DNA from: Litoreibacter arenae DSM 19593
GTDB taxonomy: Bacteria; Pseudomonadota; Alphaproteobacteria; Rhodobacterales; Rhodobacteraceae
Assembly: GCF_000442275.2 (NCBI RefSeq)
Contig: NZ_KE557306.1
Coordinates: 964,959-1,028,958, forward strand
Length of the DNA: 64,000 nucleotides
Direction of reading: 5' to 3'
Shown here: positions 47,431 to 57,538 of the stretch, piece by piece
How positions within the stretch are numbered: position 1 is the stretch's first letter
Layout of the letters: every line of letters begins with the position of its first letter
The notes under the pieces: generated by a model
What the model was told of the DNA's origin: nothing
The model's database searches: none
The model's input: only the letters and a program-made list of their open reading frames with translations
Position numbers and translations under genes: made by a program

Positions 47431-48087
47431 ATGAAAAAAGTTTGGAACCCAGCCACACGGAGTTACGATTTTCTTGCCGACGGCCTTACCGTCGATGGTG
47501 TGGAATACGACGAGCAAACCGCCATGGCCAAATGGAACGACCGCCAAGGCGCGTCCAAATGCCGAAAAGCTGTAGCACGCTCCATTATAAAGACGATGGT
47601 TCAGGACTGCGAAAATTTTGACAAACATCATCTATGGTTGGGTGAGATGGAAAACCGCATCCTGTCCCTCAACCACGATCTTATTGATCGTGTGAAGGGA
47701 AAGGGCAGCGGCGGCAAGCACACCATTTCTTTCAAAAACATACCCACCGCAAGACGTCCGGGCATTCTGGCTATCGTCAACGGAAATGGCGCCAATCACG
47801 ACCGCAAAAAGCAGCACAACACCACGCCGGCTTTGCAGGTCAATGCCGTTCAGGGCCCGTTCAAGGAGTACCACCTGGTCGTCGCATCCGAAGACGGCCG
47901 CGCTACCACCGCAATGTGCCGCGGGGAAATGCTGATCTATTACTCAACCACCCATGCAGCGGCGACCTACAACTACCACCTCGTCACATTCCCCTGTACT
48001 CTTGATATCAATGGCACTTCGGTAACTCTCGAGGTTCCACTCAGCGGTGGAAGCAGGGACAACTTGCTGACGCTGCCCACGGCTTAG
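47431..48087 (+). CDS. Unrecognised 218-residue protein inserted between pyrH and frr
   Basis: I do not recognise a family. The protein is predicted to be soluble with no signal peptide or membrane helix. It starts with KVWNPATRSYDFLADGL and has a basic helical middle (about 38-95, four Cys in the whole protein: Cys44, Cys60 and two later). A beta-rich second half follows (YHLVVAS, TTAMCRGEMLIYYS, YNYHLVTFPCTLDING). AGAGGAG seven bases before the ATG is a strong ribosome site. Codon and base use look less GC-rich than the neighbours, and the gene opposes both flanking genes, so it is probably a recent insertion. The 259-bp upstream gap shows no clear promoter. Confidence 0.75.
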   Translation: MKKVWNPATRSYDFLADGLTVDGVEYDEQTAMAKWNDRQGASKCRKAVARSIIKTMVQDCENFDKHHLWLGEMENRILSLNHDLIDRVKGKGSGGKHTISFKNIPTARRPGILAIVNGNGANHDRKKQHNTTPALQVNAVQGPFKEYHLVVASEDGRATTAMCRGEMLIYYSTTHAAATYNYHLVTFPCTLDINGTSVTLEVPLSGGSRDNLLTLPTA

Positions 48088-48100
48088 TGGTTGTTTAGCC

Positions 48101-48826
48101 TCAATCCTTGACGATTGTATAGGTCCCCTCGCCCGCAAGGATCCCCTTGAACCCGCCCGGCTCGTCCAGCGAGAATACGATGATCGGCAGGTCGTTGTCG
48201 CGGGCCAGCGCGATGGCGGAGGCGTCCATGACCCCGAGCCGCTTCTGCAGCACGTCGTCGAAGCTGACCTCGTCGTAGCGCACGGCATCGTCGAACTTGG
48301 CGGGGTCCTTGTCGTAGACACCGTCAACCTTGGTGCCCTTGAAGATCGCCTCGCAGGACATCTCGTTGGCGCGCAGCGTCGCGGCGGTGTCGGTGGTGAA
48401 ATAGGGGTTGCCGGTGCCGGCCGCGAAAATGCAGACCCGCTTTTTCTCAAGGTGGCGCACCGCGCGGCGGCGTATATAGGGCTCCGCCACCTCGTTCATG
48501 GTGATCGCCGAAATGACCCGCGTGTGGATGCCCAACGCCTCCAGCGCACCCTGCATCGCCAGCGCGTTCATCACCGTGGCCAGCATTCCCATGTAATCCG
48601 CCGTGGTCCGCTCCATCCCCTGCGCCGAGCCTTGCAGCCCACGGAAGATGTTACCGCCGCCGATCACCATGCAGATCTCCACGCCCATTTCGTGGACCGA
48701 CTGCACCTCCCGCGCGATACGCTCCACGGTCGGCGGATGCAAGCCAAAGCCCTGATCCCCCATCAGCGCCTCGCCGGAAATTTTCAACATGACACGCTTG
48801 TAGGTCGTCTTGGGTTCGTCGGTCAT
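48101..48826 (-). CDS. pyrH: Uridylate kinase
   Basis: The 241-residue hexameric UMP kinase has the amino-acid-kinase motifs [10 protein letters not shown] (about 14-23), [10 protein letters not shown] (about 54-63), [13 protein letters not shown] (about 139-151) and the C-terminal [11 protein letters not shown]. It phosphorylates UMP to UDP, feeding also UDP-sugars for the LPS genes. The ATG at 48826 is used; the 204 residues further upstream in the open frame run antisense through miaA. Confidence 0.97.
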   Translation of the reverse strand: MTDEPKTTYKRVMLKISGEALMGDQGFGLHPPTVERIAREVQSVHEMGVEICMVIGGGNIFRGLQGSAQGMERTTADYMGMLATVMNALAMQGALEALGIHTRVISAITMNEVAEPYIRRRAVRHLEKKRVCIFAAGTGNPYFTTDTAATLRANEMSCEAIFKGTKVDGVYDKDPAKFDDAVRYDEVSFDDVLQKRLGVMDASAIALARDNDLPIIVFSLDEPGGFKGILAGEGTYTIVKD

Positions 48827-48961
48827 TTGGGGCAGCCTTTCTGCGGGGCGATTTGAGCAGTTGCAAATTGTCGGCAAAATGTCCGAAAACCGCACAGGTT
48901 TCAACGACCAAGCGTCCGCGCCCGCGAACCAGACACATATTAAACGGAATCCCCCCGCCCC

Positions 48962-49840
48962 ATGACGCCCATTCTTGACCAGATCGACGCCACGCAGCCC
49001 GTTTTGATCGCAGGCCCGACCGCGTCGGGCAAGTCGGCGCTGGCGCTGCATATCGCGACCACGCAGGGCGGCACGATCGTCAATGCCGACGCCTTGCAGG
49101 TGTTCGACTGCTGGCGGGTGCTGTCGGCACGCCCCGATGACAGCGAACTGGCGCAGGCGCCCCATGCGCTCTACGGGCACATATCCTACCGCGACACCTA
49201 CTCCACCGGCCACTGGCTTCGGGATGTGACCGCGCTGCTGGACAGCGGCATCCGCCCGATCATCGTCGGTGGCACCGGGCTGAACTTCATGGCACTCACG
49301 CAAGGGCTGGCCGATATCCCGCCGATCCCCGCGAATGTGCGCCAGAAGGCCGAAGCCCTGACCCGCGAGGACATGCTCGCCGCCCTCGACGCCGAGACCA
49401 CCGCCCGCATCGACACGCTCAACCGCGCACGGGTGCAACGCGCGTGGGAGGTGCTGGAGACCACCGGCCGCTCCATCACCTCATGGCAGGCCGACACTCC
49501 GCCCCCGACGCTCCGCCGCGAGGATTGCGCCGCCTTCGTTCTCAACGCTCCCGTCCCTTGGCTAGATGACCGGATCACACGCCGGTTCGATCTGATGCTG
49601 CAACAGGGCGCTCTGGACGAGGTGCGGGCCTTGCAGCACGACTGGGACATCCAGCGCCCCTCCGCCAAGGCAATCGGCGGGCCTGAGCTTATGGCACATC
49701 TGACCGGCGAAATTTCGCTCGACGAGGCCCGCGAGCGCGCAATTATCGCTTCGCGCCAATATGCAAAGCGTCAACGGACATGGTTTCGCGCCCGCATGAA
49801 GGACTGGGCGCAAATTTCCGCCGATAATTTGGGCCTTTGA
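48962..49840 (+). CDS. miaA: tRNA dimethylallyltransferase
   Basis: The 292-residue enzyme adds a dimethylallyl group to A37 of tRNAs that read UNN codons. The P-loop [10 protein letters not shown] is at residues 18-27, [18 protein letters not shown] (about 40-57) follows, and [14 protein letters not shown] lies near 100. The C-terminal [12 protein letters not shown] is the family ending. It is divergent from pyrH by 135 bases. The DMAPP donor comes from the pathway that includes Dxr. Confidence 0.95.
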   Translation: MTPILDQIDATQPVLIAGPTASGKSALALHIATTQGGTIVNADALQVFDCWRVLSARPDDSELAQAPHALYGHISYRDTYSTGHWLRDVTALLDSGIRPIIVGGTGLNFMALTQGLADIPPIPANVRQKAEALTREDMLAALDAETTARIDTLNRARVQRAWEVLETTGRSITSWQADTPPPTLRREDCAAFVLNAPVPWLDDRITRRFDLMLQQGALDEVRALQHDWDIQRPSAKAIGGPELMAHLTGEISLDEARERAIIASRQYAKRQRTWFRARMKDWAQISADNLGL

Positions 49841-49889
49841 CACAAAATTGCCGTAATTCGACATTTGACGCCTCAAGCCGCGCCATCTA

Positions 49890-49914
49890 CTAATTGACTG
49901 ATCAAGCGTGCTTT
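49890..49914 (+). repeat. Shared motif copy 1, upstream of araC-type regulator
   Basis: CTAATTGAC (49890-49898) followed by GCTTT starting 20 bases after the first C (49910-49914) lies 30-54 bases before the regulator ATG. The same pair of blocks recurs 0.9 kb downstream before the ABC transporter operon (50795-50820, spacing 21). It could be an operator for the encoded AraC-family protein. TTGAC inside the block may instead be a -35 element. Confidence 0.4.
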
Positions 49915-49943
49915 TCTCGCAATTCCAGATTTTCAGGCGTTCA

Positions 49944-50726
49944 ATGACCCACCAGCCATTACCCAAAGTCGAAACTCTTGCGACCCATCAGCGCTCCGAG
50001 GCGTGGCGCACCGACGCCGCGCAATCGCTCGATTACCCGATCCTGTTCTGGATTACCCGCGGTCAGGGTCGCATTATGGTGGATTGCCGGATGCGCGGCA
50101 TCGGGCCAAATACCGCCGTGTTCATCCCGCCCCATACCCTGTTCAGCTACGAGATGTTCGCCAGCCCGCAGGGCATGGTCGTCTCCCTGCCCCTCGATGA
50201 AAGCGCAGGATTTCCGAAATGGCCCGCCTTGCTCAAGGCGACCACGGTGCAGATGCAAAGCGAAATCACAGGTCTGATCGACTCCTTGTTGCGCGAGTCG
50301 AACGAGGAGCGGCCCGGACAACGCCGCGCCGTGATGGCCTATGCGATGATGCTCGGCGTCTGGCTGGACCGTGCCCTGGCCGACCAGCCGCAGGGCGAGC
50401 TTGGCAAGTCGGAACGTGTGCTGCGCAAGTTCAGCCATGTTGTCAGTATCGGCCACCGCGACGGCAAGTCGCTGGGCGAGTTCGCCGCCGATCTGCAAGT
50501 GACACCGACCCACCTGACACGCCTGACCCAGAACGCGGTGGGCAAACCCGCCTCCGCGCTGTTGCAGGAACGCGTCATTCAGGCCGCGTGCGAGGCATTG
50601 CTGCACACCGACCGCCCCGTTCAGGACATCGCGGAAAAACTGGGATTCTCCAGTCCTGCCTACTTTACACGGGCCTTTCAGACACATACGGGAAAAAGCC
50701 CCTCTGCTTTCCGCAAATCCAGATAA
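49944..50726 (+). CDS. AraC-family transcriptional regulator
   Basis: The 260-residue protein has an N-terminal cupin-like sensing domain (about 15-130, GRIMVDCRMRGIGPNTAVFIPPH) and a C-terminal double helix-turn-helix (about 160-258). The latter includes LGEFAADLQVTPTHLTRLTQNAVG (first motif) and VQDIAEKLGFSSPAYFTRAFQTHTG (second). It stands 274 bases upstream of an ABC importer operon in the same direction and is the obvious candidate regulator of it. The inducer is unknown. The ATG at 49944 is chosen; a TTG or ATG at 49908 would add twelve unfamiliar residues. Confidence 0.9.
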   Translation: MTHQPLPKVETLATHQRSEAWRTDAAQSLDYPILFWITRGQGRIMVDCRMRGIGPNTAVFIPPHTLFSYEMFASPQGMVVSLPLDESAGFPKWPALLKATTVQMQSEITGLIDSLLRESNEERPGQRRAVMAYAMMLGVWLDRALADQPQGELGKSERVLRKFSHVVSIGHRDGKSLGEFAADLQVTPTHLTRLTQNAVGKPASALLQERVIQAACEALLHTDRPVQDIAEKLGFSSPAYFTRAFQTHTGKSPSAFRKSR

Positions 50727-50794
50727 TTTTCCCGAACGGACCTGCTTTCTAAGCATTTTTTGCCGGATAGCAGAAAAGCGTCCTCACAATGTCG

Positions 50795-50820
50795 CTAATT
50801 GACGTAGGGTATGTCGCTTT
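50795..50820 (+). repeat. Shared motif copy 2, upstream of ABC transporter operon
   Basis: CTAATTGAC (50795-50803) and GCTTT (50816-50820) repeat the layout found before the AraC-family gene. The copy lies about 180-205 bases before the ATG of the substrate-binding protein, in a 274-bp gap that has no other obvious feature. A long leader would follow if transcription started here. Confidence 0.4.
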
Positions 50821-51000
50821 CAGACGCCAGCCTGACGGTTCCAGCCGTTGACCTCGCGCCAAATATATTGCGCAATGACGTCCGGAGCGTTGAGGGGAGA
50901 CGCAAGAGTTTAACTCAATCCACAATTCATGCAGGCCGACGCGGAAAAATCCGGTCGAGTTGCCTGCCCTCTGCAAGTCAAAGTCTACAGGGAGACAAAC

Positions 51001-52674
51001 ATGACGATTGAAACCATCAACGGCCAGCCGGTGCATCCAGCGGTCGATATGTATGCGGAAGAACACAAGGCGGGCCTGATGGATCGCCGCGAGTTCATGG
51101 CACGGGCAACCATGCTCGGCGTCACCGCCACCGCCGCCTACGGCATGATCGGCGCGACGCCCGCCGCAGCCGAGGCCCACGCCCAGCAGGGCGGCACGCT
51201 CCGGATGCAAATGGAAGTCCGCGCGCTGAAAGACCCGCGCACATTCGACTGGACCCAGATCGCCTATTTCACCGCCGGTTGGCTGGAATACATGGTCGAG
51301 TACAACAATGACGGCACGTTCGCGCCGATGTTGCTGGAGTCGTGGGAGATCAACGACGACGCCACCGAATACACCTTGAACGTCCGTCAGGGCGTGAAGT
51401 GGAACAACGGTGACGACTTCACCGCCGAAGACGTGGCGCGTGTCATCAGCGCATGGTGCGACAAGGATGTGGAAGGCAACTCCATGGCGGGCCGCTTCGC
51501 CATTCTGATCGACGCCAACACCAACAAGGTCATCGACGGCGCCGTGGAGGTCGTGGACAGCCACACCGTCAAGCTGAACCTGCCCGCCCCCGACATCACC
51601 CTGATCGCGGGCATGTCGGACTATCCGGCAGCGGTCTACCACGGCTCCGCCACCGGCACGCCCGAGGACATGTTGGCCAACCCGGTCGGCACCGGCCCCT
51701 ACAAACCTGAATCGCTGGAAGTCGGCGTCAAGGCGGTCATCGTGCGCAACGAGGACCATGACTGGTGGGGCTACGCCGCAGGCAAAGGCGCATATCTCGA
51801 CCGGATCGAATATATCGACTACGGTCAGGACCCCGCCGCATGGCTCGCCGCCGCCGAAGCTGACGAGATCGACACGATGTACGAAAACGTCGGCGAGTTC
51901 GTGGACGTGTTCGACGGCCTAGGCTGGGAACGCTCCGAGGTTGCGTCCGGCGCTACCATCGTCATCCGTCCGAACCAGGAAGCTGTGGATGCCGACGGCA
52001 ACAAGCCCTACGCAGATGTGCGCGTCCGCCAAGCCATCGCTCATGCCGTAGACCGCGCCGTTTGCCTTGAGCTGGGCTACGCCAATCAGGGTCAGGTCGC
52101 CGAGAACACCCATGTCGGCCCGATGCATCCCGAACACGCTGACGTGCCAGGTCTGGAATACGATCCAGCCAAGGCCAAAGCGCTGCTCGAAGAAGCAGGC
52201 ATGGCCGATTACGAGTTCGAGCTGATCTCCATCGACGATGACTGGCGCAAGAACACCACCGACGCGGTGGGCGCGCAGCTGCGCGACGCGGGCTTCAACA
52301 TCAAGCGGACCATCATTCCGGGCACAACCTTCTGGAACGACTGGACCAAATACGGCTTCTCGTCGACAAACTGGAACCACCGCCCGCTGGGCGTCCAGAT
52401 CCTTGGTCTCGCCTACCGCTCCGGCGAGGCGTGGAACGAAGCCGCCTTCTCCAACGCCGAGTTTGACGCGGCGCTGGCCGAGGCCAACTCCATCGCCGAT
52501 GCAGACAAGCGCCGCGTGGTCTCGGAAAAGCTCCAGACCATCATGCGCGACGAAGGCGTGACGTTGCAGCCCTACTGGCGCTCGCTTTACCGCCACAGCA
52601 AGCCGGGGGTCGTGGGCACCGAGATGCACATCGCGTATCTGCCCCAGATCTACAAATACGGCTTCGCCGCCTAA
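51001..52674 (+). CDS. ABC transporter substrate-binding protein, peptide type (family 5), Tat-exported
   Basis: The 557-residue protein carries a twin-arginine signal: Arg29-Arg30 in [11 protein letters not shown], then a hydrophobic stretch and a likely cleavage after PAAAEA (about residue 59). The mature part is an SBP_bac_5 domain ([20 protein letters not shown] near 128, [13 protein letters not shown] near 225, [12 protein letters not shown] near 345). Such proteins bind peptides, nickel, opines or similar. The ligand is unknown here. It leads the operon, with a ribosome site CAGGGAGA, and is followed by a hairpin that may keep its transcript in excess. Confidence 0.92.
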   Translation: MTIETINGQPVHPAVDMYAEEHKAGLMDRREFMARATMLGVTATAAYGMIGATPAAAEAHAQQGGTLRMQMEVRALKDPRTFDWTQIAYFTAGWLEYMVEYNNDGTFAPMLLESWEINDDATEYTLNVRQGVKWNNGDDFTAEDVARVISAWCDKDVEGNSMAGRFAILIDANTNKVIDGAVEVVDSHTVKLNLPAPDITLIAGMSDYPAAVYHGSATGTPEDMLANPVGTGPYKPESLEVGVKAVIVRNEDHDWWGYAAGKGAYLDRIEYIDYGQDPAAWLAAAEADEIDTMYENVGEFVDVFDGLGWERSEVASGATIVIRPNQEAVDADGNKPYADVRVRQAIAHAVDRAVCLELGYANQGQVAENTHVGPMHPEHADVPGLEYDPAKAKALLEEAGMADYEFELISIDDDWRKNTTDAVGAQLRDAGFNIKRTIIPGTTFWNDWTKYGFSSTNWNHRPLGVQILGLAYRSGEAWNEAAFSNAEFDAALAEANSIADADKRRVVSEKLQTIMRDEGVTLQPYWRSLYRHSKPGVVGTEMHIAYLPQIYKYGFAA

Positions 52675-52690
52675 GCGGCCAACCACCAAG

Positions 52691-52716
52691 AAGGGCCGCC
52701 CGCCAAGGCGGCCCTT
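52691..52716 (+). terminator. Intercistronic hairpin after the binding-protein gene
   Basis: A ten-base perfect stem AAGGGCCGCC / GGCGGCCCTT (52691-52700 and 52707-52716) lies 17 bases after the stop of the substrate-binding protein gene. The T tract is short (TTCCTG), so partial termination or 3'-end stabilisation is more likely than full termination, as often seen between binding-protein and permease genes. Confidence 0.6.
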
Positions 52717-52809
52717 CCTGCCAACTAGCTACCGCATCCGGCTGCACTTGTATCCGGTCACAAGACGCCCCAAGGGCGCGGCGCGGCAGCCAACCAACAG
52801 GGACACCCG

Positions 52810-53859
52810 ATGGGAATGTTTATCCTCCGTCGTGTCGGCGTGATGTTACTGACGGCGCTCTGCCTCACCTTCATCGTGTTCTTCATGACGAACCTCTACC
52901 CCAACCTCGAAAAGCTGGCCAAAACCCAAGGCAACTTCCGTATGTCGGACGAGGCCGTGGCCAGCTATCTCACGCGCGAAGGCTATCTTGCCCCCCTGCC
53001 CGTCAAATACGGACGCTGGCTCGGGGTGCTGCCCAACCACGTCACCACGAACGAGGCGGGCGTAACCACCGGCAAATGTATCCGCGAGGGCGTGAACACG
53101 CCCGAGACCGCGCCACGCTATTGCGGGGTGTTGCAGGGGGAATGGGGATATTCGTCCACCTTCAAGGACGACGCAGGCACGATCATCTCCAAACGCCTCG
53201 CGCTAACCGGCTGGCTGGCGCTGCTGGCCTTCGCCGTGATGATCCCCGCCGCGCTTATCATCGGCGTGCTGGCGGGTATGCGAGAGGGCAGCCGGATGGA
53301 CCGGACGCTCTCCACCTTCTCCATCGCGTCGTCTGCGACGCCCGAATATGTCTCCGGTGTGATCTTCATCGCCGTGTTTGCCTCGTCTGCCTTCGGCCTC
53401 AAATGGTTCAAAGGCTCCGCCACATCGGCGATGGAAGACTTCACATGGGCCAACATCACCCTGCCCGTCGCCACCATCGCGCTTTACGGCGTGGGCTACG
53501 TCGCCCGCATGACCCGCGCCTCCATGGCCGAGGTCATGACCGCGCAATACATCCGCACCGCCCGCCTCAAGGGCGTGAGCTTCCCCAACATCGTCATGAA
53601 GCACGCCCTGCGCAACGCGCTGATCGCGCCGTTCACCGTCATCATGTTGCAGTTCCCCTATCTGCTGACCGGCGTCGTCATCACCGAGACCCTGTTCAAC
53701 TACAAGGGCTTCGGCTGGATGCTGGTGCAGGCCGCCTCGAACAACGATATCGACCTGCTGCTCGGCGGCTCTGTCGTCGCGGTGATCGTCGTGCTCGTGA
53801 CGCAGCTGATCTCCGATATCGGCTACGTGTTCCTCAACCCACGCATTAGGATTTCATAA
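52810..53859 (+). CDS. ABC transporter permease (DppB type)
   Basis: The 349-residue inner-membrane protein has an N-terminal helix (about 6-28) and a periplasmic insert of roughly 90 residues (about 45-125). Four to five helices follow with the permease motif YIRTARLKGVSFPNIVMKHALRNAL (about 237-261, the EAA loop that contacts the ATPase). It forms half of the channel. The periplasmic insert contains two Cys. The gene overlaps the second permease gene by one base (TAATG). Confidence 0.92.
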   Translation: MGMFILRRVGVMLLTALCLTFIVFFMTNLYPNLEKLAKTQGNFRMSDEAVASYLTREGYLAPLPVKYGRWLGVLPNHVTTNEAGVTTGKCIREGVNTPETAPRYCGVLQGEWGYSSTFKDDAGTIISKRLALTGWLALLAFAVMIPAALIIGVLAGMREGSRMDRTLSTFSIASSATPEYVSGVIFIAVFASSAFGLKWFKGSATSAMEDFTWANITLPVATIALYGVGYVARMTRASMAEVMTAQYIRTARLKGVSFPNIVMKHALRNALIAPFTVIMLQFPYLLTGVVITETLFNYKGFGWMLVQAASNNDIDLLLGGSVVAVIVVLVTQLISDIGYVFLNPRIRIS

Positions 53860-55316
53860 TGGAGCCGCTTACCTGGACGGGTGCGCTCGGCACCTACCTG
53901 AACCCGCTTTTCGCGCTCGCAGCGCTTGGGCTGATCCTCGCCGTTATCGGCTACATCCTCCTCAGCACCTACGAGAACGCCAAATACACCTTCACTTCCT
54001 CGGACGGCACGATGGCGGCGGGAGGCACAAACTCCGACGCGCTCAGCCGCTTCATCCTGCCGCTCGGGATCGTCACGCTGGTTCTGGCGCTGATCTACCC
54101 GCTTGCGGGCATCGTGCTACCCTTTGGCGCGGCGGGCATCATCGGCGAACTTGGTATGCGCTTCCTGCCCGTCTGGATCGCGCTCGCCGTGACCTTCGTC
54201 CTGTCGATCACCTACAAACGCAAGCTGGGCCTTTACGGCAAGCTGTTCGACAGTCCCATCGGCATGGTCGGTTTCGCAATCGTCATGTTCTGGGTGTTCA
54301 CCGCCATCTTCGTGGCGATGGATATGGTCATCACCCATGATCCGCTCGGTCAGGTTTCCGGCATGAAGAACAAGCTGCCCGGAACGCCCCTGCGCGGCGC
54401 GGAGGAAGGCGATTACAGCCACTACCTATTAGGCGGCGACAACCTTGCGCGCGACGTGTTCAGCCGGGTGGTCCAAGGCTCTCAGGTGGTTCTGGTGATT
54501 GCACCAGCGGCGACGCTGTTTGCCTTCATGGTCGGCATCACGCTGGGCCTGCCCGCCGGATATTTCGGCGGCAAGCTGGACACAATCATCAGCTTCCTTG
54601 CCAATCTGGTCCTCGCCTTCCCGGTGATCTTGCTGTTCTTCCTGCTGGTCACGCCGGAAATCCGCGCGGCAGGCATCCCGATCCCCGGCACCAACTATAT
54701 CTGGACCGTGCCGACGATCCTCGCGTCGATCCTGTTCCTGTTCCCGCTGGTCTTCCTCGTGGTCCTGTTCGACTCGCGCTTTTTCACGCAGCCGTCCAAG
54801 CGCAACCTCTATGTGGGCCTGACGGTCCTCATCGGCGGCTATCTCTATCTGGGGCTGGCATGGGACGCGGACCCGCTCGGCCTGATCTCCATTGATGGCG
54901 GCGTGTTGATCGTGTTCGTCTCGGTGGTGTTCGTGAACTCCCCCACCGTGTTCCGGATCGTGCGGGGCCTCGTGCTCGACATCAAAACGCGGGACTATGT
55001 GGCGGCGGGTCAAACCCGTGGCGAGGGTCCGTGGTATATCATGCTGTGGGAAATCCTGCCCAACGCCCGTGGCCCGCTGATCGTCGATTTCTGCCTGCGC
55101 ATCGGCTATACGACAATCTTGCTCGGCACCTTGGGCTTCTTCGGCCTTGGCCTGTCCTCGGAAAGCCCTGATTGGGGAACGACGATCAACGCCGGCCGAC
55201 GCCTGCTCAGCGTCTATCCCCATCCTGCAATCGTGCCTGCCATCGCGCTCATGAGCCTCGTTCTGGGGCTCAACCTGCTCGCAGACGGCCTGCGCGAAGA
55301 AAGCCTGAAGGACTGA
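53859..55316 (+). CDS. ABC transporter permease (DppC type) with extended N-terminus
   Basis: The 485-residue protein has helices at about 15-35 and 65-125 before the core transporter domain. The core includes GGDNLARDVFSRVVQGSQ near 192 and the EAA-like loop DYVAAGQTRGEGPWYIMLWEILPNARGPLI (about 383-412). A further pair of helices in about 280-345 adds to the length. DppC-type permeases are normally about 300 residues, so this one is long, with extra helices at the N-terminus and inside. It pairs with the upstream permease. Confidence 0.9.
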   Translation: MEPLTWTGALGTYLNPLFALAALGLILAVIGYILLSTYENAKYTFTSSDGTMAAGGTNSDALSRFILPLGIVTLVLALIYPLAGIVLPFGAAGIIGELGMRFLPVWIALAVTFVLSITYKRKLGLYGKLFDSPIGMVGFAIVMFWVFTAIFVAMDMVITHDPLGQVSGMKNKLPGTPLRGAEEGDYSHYLLGGDNLARDVFSRVVQGSQVVLVIAPAATLFAFMVGITLGLPAGYFGGKLDTIISFLANLVLAFPVILLFFLLVTPEIRAAGIPIPGTNYIWTVPTILASILFLFPLVFLVVLFDSRFFTQPSKRNLYVGLTVLIGGYLYLGLAWDADPLGLISIDGGVLIVFVSVVFVNSPTVFRIVRGLVLDIKTRDYVAAGQTRGEGPWYIMLWEILPNARGPLIVDFCLRIGYTTILLGTLGFFGLGLSSESPDWGTTINAGRRLLSVYPHPAIVPAIALMSLVLGLNLLADGLREESLKD

Positions 55317-55393
55317 CATGATGCCCGACAAAAAGCCGACACTTTGCCGACGCTTCGCAGACCCCCAAAAACAACCTCAGGGAGGCCTGCAAA

Positions 55394-57481
55394 ATGGCTG
55401 ACGCAGAGACCTATTCCGGCCCGATCCTGGAAATTGACCAACTGTCCATTTCCTTCTTCACCCGCCTTCGAGAGATCCCCGCCGTGATGGATTTCTCCTG
55501 CACCGTGCAACCCGGCGAGGCCATGGGCCTCGTGGGCGAGTCCGGTTGCGGCAAGTCCACCGTGGCCCTTGGCGTCATGCAGGATTTAGGCGTCAACGGC
55601 AGCGTCGTCGGTGGCTCCATCAAGTTCAAAGGCCGCGATCTGGGCCAGATGAGCGCCGAGGAGCTGCGCAACATCCGCGGCTCCGAAATTGCCATGATTT
55701 ATCAAGAGCCTATGGCGTCTCTCAACCCCGCCATGCGCATCGGCAAGCAGCTTATGGAAGTGCCGATGATCCATTTCGGCACCTCCGAGAAAGAGGCCTA
55801 CGAGCGCGCCTTGGAAGTCGTCACAGACGTCAAACTGCCCGACCCCAAGCGCATTCTTAATAGCTTCCCGCACCAGTTGTCGGGCGGTCAGCAACAGCGC
55901 ATCGTGATCGCTATGGCCTTGATGTCAAAGCCTTCTCTGCTGATCCTCGACGAGCCGACCACCGCGTTGGATGTGACAGTGGAGGCCGCCGTGGTCGACC
56001 TGGTCAAGGACCTTGGCAAGAAATACGGCACGTCCATGCTGTTCATCTCGCACAACCTCGGGCTGGTGCTGGAAACCTGCGACCGCATCTGCGTGATGTA
56101 TTCCGGCGAGGCGGTGGAGACTGGCTCCATCGAAGACGTCTTCGACGATATGCAGCACCCTTATACGCAGGCCCTGTTCCGCTCCATCCCGCTACCGGGT
56201 GCCGACAAAAATGCGCGACCGCTGGTCGCCATTCCGGGCAACTTTCCCCTGCCCCACGAGCGCCCTCAAGGGTGCAATTTCGGCCCGCGTTGCGACTACT
56301 TCAAGGAGGGCTTGTGCGATCAGGGCGACATCAAGATGCAAAAGATCAGGGGCAACGACCGCCACGGCTCCCGCTGCCTGCGCATCGAGGAAATCGACTG
56401 GAACGCCCCCATCGCCGCTGCGGTCACCACTGAGAAGGCCGAGCCGGGCGACGTCGTGCTGAAGATGGAAAACCTCAAGAAATACTATGAGGTTGCGGCA
56501 TCAGCGCTGTTCGGCGGGTCCAACAAGAAGGTGGTGAAAGCCAACGAAACCCTCAGCTTCGAGGCCCGCGAATCCGAGACCCTCGCCATCGTCGGCGAGT
56601 CCGGTTGCGGCAAGTCCACCTTCGCCAAGGTTCTGATGGGTCTGGAGACGGCAACAGACGGCAAAATCCTGCTCCACAATCGCGAAATTCAGGATATTCC
56701 CATCGAGGAGCGCGACACCAAGACGATCTCCAACGTGCAGATGGTATTCCAGAACCCGTTCGACACGCTCAATCCGTCGATGACGGTGGGCCGCCAGATC
56801 ATCCGGGCGCTGGAAATTTTCGGCATCGGGGATACCGAGGACGACCGCAAGCAACGTATGCTGGAACTGCTCGACCTCGTGAAACTGCCCCGTGAATTTG
56901 CGGGCCGCATGCCACGCCAGTTGTCAGGCGGGCAAAAGCAACGCGTCGGCATCGCCCGTGCCTTCGCCGGTGACGCCAAGATCGTGGTCGCGGACGAGCC
57001 TGTCTCCGCCCTCGACGTGTCGGTTCAGGCAGCAGTCACGGACCTCTTGATGGAGATCCAGCGTGAGAACAAAACCACGCTTCTGTTCATCTCCCACGAC
57101 TTGAGCATCGTGCGCTATCTGTCTGATCGCGTTATGGTAATGTATCTTGGACATGTCGTGGAAATGGGCACGACCGATCAGGTCTTCCAGCCGCCCTACC
57201 ACCCCTATACCGAAGCGCTGTTGTCAGCGGTTCCGATTGCTGACACCTCCATCGAGAAGCAGCATATCGTGCTGGAGGGGGACATCCCGTCTGCAATGAA
57301 CCCGCCGCCCGGCTGCCCGTTCCAGACGCGCTGCCGCTGGAAGGATCAGGTGCCGGGCAACCTGTGTGAGAAGGATGTCCCGCCCGTGCGCACATTGGCG
57401 GAAGGCCATCAGGTCAAATGCCACCTCGCCGACGACATCCTTGCCCGTATGGAGCCGGTCATCAAAATCGCAGCCGAATAG
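55394..57481 (+). CDS. Fused ABC transporter ATP-binding protein (DppD-DppF type)
   Basis: The 695-residue protein contains two complete ATPases. The first has Walker A GESGCGKST at 48-56, signature LSGGQQQR and Walker B LLILDEPTTALD. The second has Walker A GESGCGKST near 400-408, signature LSGGQKQR and Walker B IVVADEPVSALD. Each half ends with the oligopeptide-transporter C-terminal Cys-rich motif (GCNFGPRCDYF, GCPFQTRCRW). One polypeptide therefore replaces the usual DppD and DppF pair and energises the two permeases. Confidence 0.94.
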   Translation: MADAETYSGPILEIDQLSISFFTRLREIPAVMDFSCTVQPGEAMGLVGESGCGKSTVALGVMQDLGVNGSVVGGSIKFKGRDLGQMSAEELRNIRGSEIAMIYQEPMASLNPAMRIGKQLMEVPMIHFGTSEKEAYERALEVVTDVKLPDPKRILNSFPHQLSGGQQQRIVIAMALMSKPSLLILDEPTTALDVTVEAAVVDLVKDLGKKYGTSMLFISHNLGLVLETCDRICVMYSGEAVETGSIEDVFDDMQHPYTQALFRSIPLPGADKNARPLVAIPGNFPLPHERPQGCNFGPRCDYFKEGLCDQGDIKMQKIRGNDRHGSRCLRIEEIDWNAPIAAAVTTEKAEPGDVVLKMENLKKYYEVAASALFGGSNKKVVKANETLSFEARESETLAIVGESGCGKSTFAKVLMGLETATDGKILLHNREIQDIPIEERDTKTISNVQMVFQNPFDTLNPSMTVGRQIIRALEIFGIGDTEDDRKQRMLELLDLVKLPREFAGRMPRQLSGGQKQRVGIARAFAGDAKIVVADEPVSALDVSVQAAVTDLLMEIQRENKTTLLFISHDLSIVRYLSDRVMVMYLGHVVEMGTTDQVFQPPYHPYTEALLSAVPIADTSIEKQHIVLEGDIPSAMNPPPGCPFQTRCRWKDQVPGNLCEKDVPPVRTLAEGHQVKCHLADDILARMEPVIKIAAE

Positions 57482-57538
57482 GCGCAGGGAACGAAAGACG
57501 TTATTGCGGGTTCTTCCTTGAACAAAGGGAGCACGCCC

